This document shows, one piece after another, positions 7,380 to 14,189 of a DNA stretch of 15,477 nucleotides. Source of the DNA: Vulcanimicrobiota bacterium (GTDB lineage: Bacteria; Vulcanimicrobiota; Vulcanimicrobiia; Vulcanimicrobiales; Vulcanimicrobiaceae); assembly GCA_013043945.1 (NCBI GenBank), contig JABEUW010000133.1, positions 1 to 15,477 on the forward strand. Direction: 5' to 3'. Below the pieces are notes generated by a model. The model was not told the origin of the DNA and ran no database searches. It saw nothing but the letters and a program-made list of their open reading frames with translations. How positions within the stretch are numbered: the first letter of the stretch is position 1; each line of letters begins with the position of its first letter. Position numbers and translations under genes: made by a program.

Positions 7380-8282
7380 CTACCAGCCGCGTACGAGGTG
7401 ATGGAGCAACGAGGCCCGCACGAGCACGCCGTTGCGCACCTGCTCGCGATAGCGCCAACGAGCATCGAGGGTGACGGCATCGACGATCTCAACTCCGCGA
7501 TTATAGGGGCCCGGATGCAGGATCGGCGTGCGCGCGCCGAGCCGCGCGAGACGGGCGTCGTCGAGCTGATAGGCAGCGATATAGGCGGCGTCGTCCATCG
7601 GCATCTTTTCGAAGCGCTCTCGCTGAACGCGCAGCATGACGAGCGCATCGATATTTCGCAGCACGCCATCGAAATCGCGAACGATCTCGACATCGGGTGG
7701 AACGTCTGCGTCGGTGAGAAAGCCCTCCGGGCCGACAGCGAGAACCGTCGCGCCATAGCGGCGCAAAAGTCGCATGGAGGAATGGGCGACGCGACTATGC
7801 CGTATATCGCCAACGAACGCGATCGTTCGGCCGCGCAGATCATCGAGTAGGTCGCGCAACGTAAAGGTATCGAGTAACGCCTGCGTCGGGTGCGCGTTCG
7901 TCCCGTCACCCGCGTTGACGGTACAGCCATCGAATGCCGCAGCGAGTTCGGCGACGGCACCGGAGAGCGGATGGCGAGCGACGAGCACGTCGATTCCTAA
8001 CGCACGAAGCGTCACCGCGGTGTCGTCGAGCCGCTCGCCCTTCGTCGCGAGGCTCAGTTGTGCGGGAGTGAGGTTGACGACGTTTCCTCCTAGGCGGAGT
8101 TGCGCGCACTGAAAGGAAACGTGCGTTCGCGTGCTCTGCTCGAAAAAAAGATTCGCACAGAAGCGCCCGTCGAGGGAGCGCGGGGCCGGACGCTGTGCGA
8201 ATTCTCGCGCGAGGGCGAAGAGGACGTCGATCTCCTCGTTCGTGAGATCGTCGATATCGAGAAGGCTACGCGTCGTCGTCAA
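7380..8282 (-). CDS. pyrB: Aspartate carbamoyltransferase, catalytic chain
   Basis: A 300-residue ATCase catalytic chain that joins carbamoyl phosphate and aspartate. The carbamoyl-phosphate loop is FFEQSTRTHVSF (46-57). Ser-Thr-Arg-Thr is kept, but the usual proline/alanine before it is Gln49 and the usual second arginine is His54. Lys81 lies in the mobile loop ATKGERLDDT, the HPTQ motif is at 131-134 and HPGPYNRGVEI closes the aspartate site. There is no pyrI regulatory gene, so a simple trimer or a complex with PyrC is expected. The start is read as the TTG at 8282, inside the end of pyrR (17-base overlap), because a GAGG ribosome site lies nine bases upstream and the N-terminus then has the usual length. 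The next gene, pyrC, starts three bases beyond the stop. Confidence 0.95.
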   Translation of the reverse strand: MTTTRSLLDIDDLTNEEIDVLFALAREFAQRPAPRSLDGRFCANLFFEQSTRTHVSFQCAQLRLGGNVVNLTPAQLSLATKGERLDDTAVTLRALGIDVLVARHPLSGAVAELAAAFDGCTVNAGDGTNAHPTQALLDTFTLRDLLDDLRGRTIAFVGDIRHSRVAHSSMRLLRRYGATVLAVGPEGFLTDADVPPDVEIVRDFDGVLRNIDALVMLRVQRERFEKMPMDDAAYIAAYQLDDARLARLGARTPILHPGPYNRGVEIVDAVTLDARWRYREQVRNGVLVRASLLHHLVRGW

Positions 8283-8802
8283 CGAGCAAAACCTCGTCGG
8301 TCGGGGCTGGCACCGGATTCAACGTTACGACCACGCGTTCGCGACGGCTCGTCGGAATCCGTCGCCCGACGTAATCGCCCTGGACCGGCAACTCCCGTAA
8401 CCCACGATCGACCAAGACGCAGAGGCGAATCGCCGAGGGGCGGCCGAGATCGATCAGCGCATCGAGCGCGCTGCGTACCGTGCGCCCGGTAAAGAGCACG
8501 TCGTCGACGATCACAATCGAGCGCCCGTCGACGGCATCGGGGATCTGCGATTCGGGGAGTGCGTGAACCACGTTATCGTCGCGATAGAGGTTGACGTTGA
8601 GATAGCCCAGTGTCGGCGCGACGCCGCTGATGCGTTCGATATGCGCGGCGAGCCGCTGTGCGAGTGCCTCACCGCCTCGGCGAATCCCGAAGAGTTCGAT
8701 CCCCTTACGCGCATCCTCCGGCTCCAAAATTTCGTGCGCGAGGCGCGCGATGACGCGTTCGATCTCCTCGGCGCCGACGAGTCGCCGACTACGTGCACTC
8801 AT
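8266..8802 (-). CDS. pyrR: PyrR: bifunctional pyr operon regulator / uracil phosphoribosyltransferase
   Basis: A 178-residue PRTase-fold protein. The PRPP-binding loop IVIVDDVLFTGRT lies at about 96-108, and ELFGIRRGGEALAQRL (36-51) and LGYLNVNLYRDD (65-76) are typical PyrR segments. In Gram-positive bacteria PyrR binds pyr mRNA when UMP is high and causes attenuation; it also has weak uracil phosphoribosyltransferase activity. Its place before pyrB and pyrC supports the regulatory name. However, its ATG overlaps the valS stop (ATGA), leaving no room for a leader in front of pyrR, and I did not find a PyrR-type attenuator in the gap before carA. If it regulates here, the site must be elsewhere, may act on translation, or the gene may serve mainly as a salvage enzyme. 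Confidence 0.94.
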   Translation of the reverse strand: MSARSRRLVGAEEIERVIARLAHEILEPEDARKGIELFGIRRGGEALAQRLAAHIERISGVAPTLGYLNVNLYRDDNVVHALPESQIPDAVDGRSIVIVDDVLFTGRTVRSALDALIDLGRPSAIRLCVLVDRGLRELPVQGDYVGRRIPTSRRERVVVTLNPVPAPTDEVLLVDDDA

Positions 8803-11408
8803 AACCCTGCCTCCATCGCCGCGAGCGCTTCACGCGCACGCCGCAGATCGCTACGATATCCATCGAGTTTCGCGCGCTCGGCGCTTACGACCTCGGCGGC
8901 CGCTCGCGCCACAAAGGCCTCGTTCGCCAGCTTCTTCTCCGAGCGGGCGACCTCAGCGAGCAGGCGATCCACCTCGCGCCGGTAGCGCTCCCTCATCAGC
9001 TCCCGCGGCGCCTCGACGCTCACCGCATCGAGCGCTGCGATCGCGTCTCCCGCGACCTCATCGCTCGCGATGCCGGTCGCAACGCCGTAGTGGAGGAGCA
9101 GCGCGCGAAGCTCGTCGGGAAGATTCTCCGGAATGCGAACGTTCATCGCGCCTCGTGGGGGCAAGCCGTAGGTCACCCGGTCGTTGCGAAGCCGCTCGAT
9201 ACAACGTTGTAACGCTTCAAATTCGGCGATCGCCGCCGCGTCTTCGCCGCATTCGAAGGCATCGGGCCATGCGGCGGTTACGATGCTCTCCCCATCGTGC
9301 GGCAGTGCTTGCCAGACTTCTTCGCTGATAAAGGGCGCGATGGGGTGTAAGAGACGCATCGAGGCGTTGAGCACGTAGGAGAGCACCGATGCTCGCGTCG
9401 CTCGTGCGTCGGGCATCTTCGTCGCTTCGATATACCAATCGCAGAGTTCGTACCAAACGAATCGCCAGATCGTTTCGACGGCATTCCCGAAATCAAAGCT
9501 ATCGAAGAGCGCGCTCGTTCGCTCGATCGTCGCCCGCAAACGCGCCACGATCCAACGATCCGCGAGCGTTCGCGCGGCGGGCGCCGGCAACTGCATCGCG
9601 CCGGGAAGCCCTTCGGGCAGGGCGCGTGCGTAGCGTAATGCGTTCCAAATTTTGCTATTAAAGTTGCGCGCTTCTTCGCAACGCGACTCCTGAAAACGAA
9701 TCTCCTGCCCTTCCAAGCGCATCTGTCGGAGGACGCCGACACGGAATGCATCGGCGCCGTACTTCGCGACCAGATCCATCGGGTCGATCGCATTTCCGAG
9801 CGATTTGCTCATCTTCCGACCCTGCGCGTCAAAGACCAACGGGGTCACGAAGACGGTCGGGAACGGCAAGCGATCGAGCAAATGTAGGCCCATCATCACC
9901 ATCCGCGCCACCCATAAAAAAATGATCTCGCCACCGGTAATGAGGACGCTCGTCGGATACCAACGATCGAGCTCGGGCGTCGATTCCGGCCAACCGAGAA
10001 TCGAAAAGGGCCAGAGACCGCTGCTAAACCAGGTATCGAGCGTATCGGGATCGCGCGTTAAGGGAGCGCCGGCATGTTCGCGTTCTGCAATCTTCGTCGC
10101 CTCTTCTTCATCGTGCGCGACGACGATCGAACCGTCGGGAGTATACCAAACCGGCAACCGGTGCCCCCACCATACCTGCCGCGAGATGTTCCAGTCGCGA
10201 ATCTGCTCGAGCCATTGTTCGTAGGTGCGTCCGTAACGCTCCGGCACGAAGCGCAGTCGCCCCTCGCGATACGCTGCGAGCGCAGGCTTTGCAAGCGATT
10301 CCATGCGCACGAACCATTGCAGCGAGAGCATCGGCTCGACGACCTCGCCGCTACGCTCGCTTCGCGCGATCGCCATGCGATGCGGCCGTTCTTCGAGCAA
10401 CGCCCCCGATTCGCGAAGATCGGCGAGAATACGCTCGCGCGCGACGTAGCGGTCGAGCCCGAGATACGCTCCGACCTCGATCTCGGCATCGGTGATCCGC
10501 GCCTGAAGGTCGAAAATCGAGGGCATCGCTAAATCGTGACGACGACCGATCTCGTAATCGACGGCGTCGTGCGCCGGGGTAACTTTCACCGCTCCCGTTC
10601 CGAAGCTCGGGTCGACGGCATCGTCGGCGATGACCGGAATGGCGCGCGCCGTCAACGGCATGAGCACGCTCGTGCCGACGAGTGCGGCGTAGCGCGCATC
10701 CTCGGGATGTACGGCGATCGCCACATCGCCGAGCATCGTTTCGGGGCGCGTCGTCGCAACGACGAGGCCATCGCCTCCGTCGAGCGTGCGGTAACGAACG
10801 AACCAGAGCGTTGCATCGCACTCGTCGCGATCGATCTCCGCATCCGAGAGCGTGGTCTGCGATTTCGGGTCCCAGTGAATCAAACGTTTGCCGCGATAGA
10901 TGAGCCCTTCGCGATAGAGCCGCACGAACGCACTGCAGACTGCGGCCGAGAGCCCTTCGTCCATGGTAAAGCGCGATCGTTCCCAATCGGGGCCGAAACC
11001 CAAGGTGCGAAACTGTCCTTCGATCGTCCCACCATACTGGTTCGCCCACTCCCACGCACGTTCGAGATAGCGCGCGCGTCCGAGCGATTCGCGACTCTCG
11101 CCGCTTTTTGCGAGTTCCCGCACGAGCACCGATTCCGTCGCAATCGCGGCGTGGTCGGTGCCGGGTAGCCAATCCGCATTATCTCCCAACATGCGGTGGT
11201 AGCGCGTGAGAATATCCATCGGCGTATAGGTCGAGCCATGCCCCAAATGCGCGCGCCCGGTGACGTTGGGCGGAGGCATCGCAATGATGAAGGGTGGCCG
11301 TGCGGGATCGGGTTCCTCGTGGAAGAGTCCCTTTCGCTCCCACCATGCATAACGCGATGCTTCGACGCGCTTCGGATCGTAGGTAGCCGGTAATTCCTCG
11401 TTCTTCAT
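8799..11408 (-). CDS. valS: Valyl-tRNA synthetase
   Basis: An 869-residue class I tRNA synthetase that charges tRNA-Val. The HIGH-type motif is HLGH (54-57) in PPPNVTGRAHLGHG, with Ala instead of the usual Leu before it. KMSKS is at 532-536 (RKMSKSLGNAIDPMD). The editing domain has TTRPETMLGD (219-228) and GTGAVKVTPAHD (270-281). GGEIIFLWVARM and the DWNISRQVWWGHRLPVWY segment identify the valine enzyme. The C-terminal 60 residues or so form the expected coiled coil (REVDRLLAEVARSEKKL onward). The ATG at 11408 (MKNEELPATYDPKR) fits the family; further in-frame upstream sequence lies in the MFS gene. It starts eight bases after the MFS stop, with no room for a T-box leader. It overlaps pyrR by ATGA, so translation of the two may be coupled. 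Confidence 0.97.
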   Translation of the reverse strand: MKNEELPATYDPKRVEASRYAWWERKGLFHEEPDPARPPFIIAMPPPNVTGRAHLGHGSTYTPMDILTRYHRMLGDNADWLPGTDHAAIATESVLVRELAKSGESRESLGRARYLERAWEWANQYGGTIEGQFRTLGFGPDWERSRFTMDEGLSAAVCSAFVRLYREGLIYRGKRLIHWDPKSQTTLSDAEIDRDECDATLWFVRYRTLDGGDGLVVATTRPETMLGDVAIAVHPEDARYAALVGTSVLMPLTARAIPVIADDAVDPSFGTGAVKVTPAHDAVDYEIGRRHDLAMPSIFDLQARITDAEIEVGAYLGLDRYVARERILADLRESGALLEERPHRMAIARSERSGEVVEPMLSLQWFVRMESLAKPALAAYREGRLRFVPERYGRTYEQWLEQIRDWNISRQVWWGHRLPVWYTPDGSIVVAHDEEEATKIAEREHAGAPLTRDPDTLDTWFSSGLWPFSILGWPESTPELDRWYPTSVLITGGEIIFLWVARMVMMGLHLLDRLPFPTVFVTPLVFDAQGRKMSKSLGNAIDPMDLVAKYGADAFRVGVLRQMRLEGQEIRFQESRCEEARNFNSKIWNALRYARALPEGLPGAMQLPAPAARTLADRWIVARLRATIERTSALFDSFDFGNAVETIWRFVWYELCDWYIEATKMPDARATRASVLSYVLNASMRLLHPIAPFISEEVWQALPHDGESIVTAAWPDAFECGEDAAAIAEFEALQRCIERLRNDRVTYGLPPRGAMNVRIPENLPDELRALLLHYGVATGIASDEVAGDAIAALDAVSVEAPRELMRERYRREVDRLLAEVARSEKKLANEAFVARAAAEVVSAERAKLDGYRSDLRRAREALAAMEAGL

Positions 11409-11415
11409 CGTTTCT

Positions 11416-12819
11416 TTATAATACGCCGTCGACCAACATCGCTTCGAGTGAGCGATTCCGTCCCTCGACTCCGTACCGCAGCCACCAGAGGAGCGCGATC
11501 GAGCCGACGGCAAAAATCACCGCCATCGCCACGAAGACCGGGGCGACGCCCGCACGCGCGAAGAGCGCGTAAAATGCCAGGGGTGCGGCGATCGCGCCGA
11601 CGCGCCCGACCGCTACCGAGAGACCGATCCCCGTCGCGCGAAGGTGCGTCGGAAAGAGCTCGCTCGTAATAACGTACGCTCCCGATCCGACCCACGCGCT
11701 GAAAATACTAAAGACCGCAAAAGAGGCAACGAAGCTTCCCGTACTCCCTAAGCCGAGCGCGAGCGCTAACGAACCGAGAGCGGCGAGCGTAAAACCGAGC
11801 AACATCGTCGGACGCCGCCCCCAGCGATCCATCAACAGCGAGGAGACCACCTGCCCGGTGAGGCCACAGAACGCACCCAACAAATAGAGCAGCGGAATCT
11901 GCTGCCCGTGCATGCCGACCGCTGGAAAGATCGCGATACCCGCGATGGCGAGAATGCCGTAATACGGCATCACTTGCGCAAGATTTACGACGAACGCAAA
12001 GACGAGACGTCGCGGCGTCGCGCGGAAGAGCTCGGCGATCTGCCCGAAATATCCCTTTGCGGGCAGCAACGGCGTAAACTCGATGGGAAGATCGGGGTCG
12101 ACGACGCTCGTGGCGCCGCTTGCCGCTTCGACGACCGCCACGATATCGCGCGCCTCGGCGATTCGCCCGCGAGCGAGCAACCAGCGAGGCGACTCCGGCA
12201 CGAAACGACGGACGATCAGCACGCCGATCGCCAGCAGCGCTCCAAACCAAAATACGAGTCTCCAGGTCGCGCCACCCACGTTCCCAAGTGCGTAGAGCGC
12301 GATACTTGAGGCGGCGATCGCCCCGATATTCCAAGATGCGTTGATCAAACCATCGGTGCGTCCGCGAAAACGAGCCGGAACGAACTCGTCGATCGCACAA
12401 TTAATCGCCGAAAATTCTCCCCCGATACCGATGCCGGTAAGAAAGCGAAAGAACGCGAGTGAAACGTAATTCCACGAGAATCCGGTGAGGATGGTCGCAA
12501 CTGCATAGATCGCGAGCGTGACCATAAAGAGTCGCTTGCGCCCGAGACGATCGGCGAGTTCGCCGAAGACCAAGGCGCCGACGAGCATGCCGATGGTATA
12601 GATCGGGTTGACCCACGCCGCCAGGCTCGCGCTGAAATGCAAGTGTGCGGCGATGCTCGAGAGCACCGGCCCCACGATCGCGGTCTCGAACCCATCGAGT
12701 ACCCATGCGATGCCGAGAGCGACGGCGATGCGCGTGTGCATCGGCGACCATGCGAGCGAGTCGAGGCGCGACAGTAACGTCGGTTTCGAAGGCGACGGCG
12801 CGGCGGTTGTGGAGGGCAC
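11416..12819 (-). CDS. MFS transporter, metabolite:H+ symporter / sugar-porter type
   Basis: About 467 residues with twelve predicted hydrophobic helices. The first helix ALGIAWVLDGFETAIVGPVLSS carries an acidic residue as in the aromatic-acid and metabolite:H+ symporters. The loop 2-3 signature is GELADRLGRKRLF (86-98), FFRFLTGIGIGGEFSAIN follows, PESPRWLLARGR ends the first half, and its repeat MDRWGRRPTML marks the second half. The substrate cannot be told from sequence. The start is uncertain: GTG at 12819 gives a normal 25-residue tail before helix 1, GTG at 12828 adds three residues, and an ATG at 12900 adds 27 and would overlap surE. None has a clear ribosome site. It is divergent from surE and lies eight bases before valS, so it may be the first gene of the valS-pyr unit. 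Confidence 0.86.
   Translation of the reverse strand: MPSTTAAPSPSKPTLLSRLDSLAWSPMHTRIAVALGIAWVLDGFETAIVGPVLSSIAAHLHFSASLAAWVNPIYTIGMLVGALVFGELADRLGRKRLFMVTLAIYAVATILTGFSWNYVSLAFFRFLTGIGIGGEFSAINCAIDEFVPARFRGRTDGLINASWNIGAIAASSIALYALGNVGGATWRLVFWFGALLAIGVLIVRRFVPESPRWLLARGRIAEARDIVAVVEAASGATSVVDPDLPIEFTPLLPAKGYFGQIAELFRATPRRLVFAFVVNLAQVMPYYGILAIAGIAIFPAVGMHGQQIPLLYLLGAFCGLTGQVVSSLLMDRWGRRPTMLLGFTLAALGSLALALGLGSTGSFVASFAVFSIFSAWVGSGAYVITSELFPTHLRATGIGLSVAVGRVGAIAAPLAFYALFARAGVAPVFVAMAVIFAVGSIALLWWLRYGVEGRNRSLEAMLVDGVL
11418..11423 (-). promoter_or_regulatory. Possible -10 element just before valS
   Basis: The minus strand reads TATTATAAAG immediately upstream of the valS start and forms part of the MFS stop region. 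A TATTAT -10 ending ten bases before the ATG would give an almost leaderless valS transcript, in keeping with the absence of a clear ribosome site. I see no convincing -35 hexamer at the right distance, so this is only a weak candidate. Confidence 0.22.
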
Positions 12820-12871
12820 GGCGCGCACTGTTGTCTGCGCGCGCGCGAATCGCCTGCAGGCAGGGGCGTAG

Positions 12872-12888
12872 GCGCGCTCGAAGCGCGC
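12872..12888. repeat. Perfect inverted repeat upstream of surE
   Basis: GCGCGCT and AGCGCGC form perfect seven-base arms around CGA, ending ten bases before the surE ATG and within the divergent surE/MFS start region. Just upstream are an alternating run TGCGCGCGCGCG (12836-12847) and a ten-base palindrome GCCTGCAGGC (12852-12861). As DNA the repeat could be an operator; as RNA it could form a hairpin that hides the surE start. If the MFS gene really starts at 12900, this would be coding and the repeat would be less meaningful. Confidence 0.4.
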
Positions 12889-12898
12889 GACGATGCGC

Positions 12899-13678
12899 AT
12901 GCCGACGATCTTGCTGACGAACGACGACGGAATCGGTTCGCCCGGCTTAAAAGCACTCGCGCGCGCGCTCGCCGAGATCGCCCGAATCGTCGTTGTCGCC
13001 CCCGACGGCAACCGCAGCGGGGTCAGCCATGCGATTACGACCGGCGACTCCGTCGGGATCGCTCCCTATCACGGTATCGACGGCGTTCGCGCGTATGCAT
13101 GTACGGGAACCCCTGCCGACTGTGCGGTGATCGGCATCGGCGAGCTCTGCGAGGGGCGCCCCGACCTCGTCGTCAGCGGAATCAACGACGGCCCCAACCT
13201 TGCCGACGACGTGAACTATTCGGGCACCGTCGCCGGCGCGGTCGAAGCGGTCCTTCTCGGGGTTCGCGCGCTCGCCGTCTCGCTCGCGAGCGACCCCGAC
13301 GACCCATCGATGCCGCGCCGCTGGGAGAGCGCCGCCGAGCAGGCGCGACTCATCATCCCGCTCGCCCTCGCGGAGTTGCCGCCGGAGCGGTACTGGAACG
13401 TCAACGTCCCCAACCTCGCTCCCGAAGAGTTGCTCGGGTTCCGCTTTACCAACCTCGGACGCAAACGCTACGGGGATACCATCGCTCGCACCGACGAGCG
13501 GCGCGACGCACGCTACTTCCGGGTCTGGAATCTCCCCGGCCGCAGCGATAGCGAGGACCCCGATTGCGACATCGGCGCCGTCCTGCGCGGCTACGTCAGC
13601 ATCACCCCGATCGCCATCGACCGGACCGATCGCGCGGAGCTCAACCGTTTGCGGCTCGCTCCGGTTCCAGGGGTATGA
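12899..13678 (+). CDS. surE: SurE 5'/3'-nucleotidase (survival protein)
   Basis: A 259-residue SurE, a metal-dependent phosphatase of nucleoside monophosphates and short polyphosphates linked to stationary-phase survival. The N-terminal ILLTNDDGIGSPG contains the metal-binding Asp-Asp pair. VVVAPDGNRSGVSHAIT holds the conserved serine, and VVSGINDGPNLADDVNYSGTVAGAVEA holds the metal-binding asparagine and the SGT turn. All three SurE signatures are complete. The ATG at 12899 gives the usual short start (MPTILLTNDDG); an ATG two codons earlier at 12893 is an equal alternative. No strong ribosome site is visible, and the inverted repeat at 12872-12888 sits just in front. The TGA stop overlaps the ATG of the next gene (ATGA), so surE and the peroxiredoxin-like gene are probably cotranscribed and translationally coupled. 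Confidence 0.95.
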   Translation: MPTILLTNDDGIGSPGLKALARALAEIARIVVVAPDGNRSGVSHAITTGDSVGIAPYHGIDGVRAYACTGTPADCAVIGIGELCEGRPDLVVSGINDGPNLADDVNYSGTVAGAVEAVLLGVRALAVSLASDPDDPSMPRRWESAAEQARLIIPLALAELPPERYWNVNVPNLAPEELLGFRFTNLGRKRYGDTIARTDERRDARYFRVWNLPGRSDSEDPDCDIGAVLRGYVSITPIAIDRTDRAELNRLRLAPVPGV

Positions 13679-14178
13679 AGCAGTACTTTACCGTCGGTGA
13701 ATCCGCGCCGCTCGAGCTCTTTGCCGAGCCCATTGAGCTCCCCGCGCTCATCGTGTGGCCGCGACATACCGGTTGAACGTTTTTTGGAGAACCGCTCGCG
13801 CAGTTGCGTGAGTCCGAAAAGAACCCTCGTACCGAGCACGTTTATATCGTCGTCGCCGCCGACGCAGCGAGGACCGAAGAACTCTGCGCCAACTATGGCG
13901 TTGCCGGAGCCTGCATCGCCGATCCGGAGCGGCTCACGCACCGTGCCGCGCGGCTACGCCCGGCATCGATCCTCACCTTCTTCTCGCGCGACCTCATAGG
14001 GAGAGCACTCGAGAATCGCCGAGCCGGCTTCCGCCAAAACTGGGCAAAAGCACGGCTGGACGATTTAGGGCGCGTCCCCGGTGCGATGCGCATCGACGCG
14101 AACGGCAAGGTCGCGTGGATCTATCGCGGGAGGCACGCCGGCGACCTTCCGTCGATCGAGGAACTGCTCGCTCGATAA
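13675..14178 (+). CDS. Putative selenocysteine-containing peroxiredoxin-like protein (in-frame TGA = Sec34)
   Basis: One frame of 168 codons runs from the ATG at 13675 to the TAA at 14176-14178 and is interrupted only by TGA at 13774-13776 (codon 34). Before it, residues 1-33 end in LPALIVWPRHTG; after it, TFFGEPLAQLRE continues. This matches the peroxiredoxin-like AhpC/TSA family (AhpC-TSA_2, PRXL2-like), whose active site reads R-H-x-G-C-x-x-C followed by an acidic/L-x-x-LR helix; the TGA falls exactly on the first, peroxidatic cysteine. The C-terminus, with VPGAMRIDANGKVAWIYR and RHAGDLPSIEELL, also fits. The second cysteine of CxxC is Phe37; Cys71 and Cys80 are the only other cysteines. 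A hairpin after the TGA resembles a bacterial SECIS element. The predicted role is cytosolic peroxide or thiol redox chemistry. Alternatives are a nonsense-mutated pseudogene or a sequencing error. The ATG overlaps the surE stop. Starting at the TTG at 13804 would lose the active site. Confidence 0.8.
13774..13776 (+). other. In-frame TGA, predicted selenocysteine codon
   Basis: Codon 34 of the peroxiredoxin-like gene, in the context His-Thr-Gly-TGA-Thr-Phe-Phe. It occupies the position of the catalytic cysteine in the Cys-containing relatives. The flanking frame shows no shift and both sides align to one family. Six T residues (13780-13785) follow closely, but they encode Phe-Phe and do not disturb the frame. 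Confidence 0.78.
13795..13812 (+). promoter_or_regulatory. Candidate bacterial SECIS hairpin
   Basis: CTCGCGC (13795-13801) pairs with GCGTGAG (13806-13812) over seven base pairs including one G-U, around the loop AGTT. A further G-U pair is possible at 13794/13813. Twenty-five bases separate the TGA from the loop, inside the roughly 16-37 base range described for bacterial SECIS elements. The loop has a G among its first two bases, as that model asks. The hairpin lies in coding sequence (around codons 41-46), as bacterial SECIS elements do. Confidence 0.65.
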
Positions 14179-14189
14179 CGCCCGAGAGG

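Noticed and set aside
11409..11415. T-box or other leader before valS
   Set aside because: Only seven bases separate the MFS stop from the valS ATG, so there is no space for a leader riboswitch.
12820..13011. N-terminal extension of the MFS transporter into surE
   Set aside because: The region antisense to surE gives no transporter-like sequence, and GTG starts nearer to helix 1 give a normal N-terminus. The ATG at 12900 cannot be fully ruled out.
13774..13776. TGA as a simple nonsense mutation or sequencing error
   Set aside because: Not excluded, but less likely: no other disruption is present, the stop is exactly at the catalytic cysteine, and a SECIS-like hairpin follows at the right distance.
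13804..14178. A stand-alone 124-residue gene starting at a TTG after the TGA
   Set aside because: It lacks the active-site strand and helix of the fold, and the upstream part in the same frame completes the family's N-terminus with its own ATG coupled to surE. It is better read as the C-terminal part of the Sec-containing gene.
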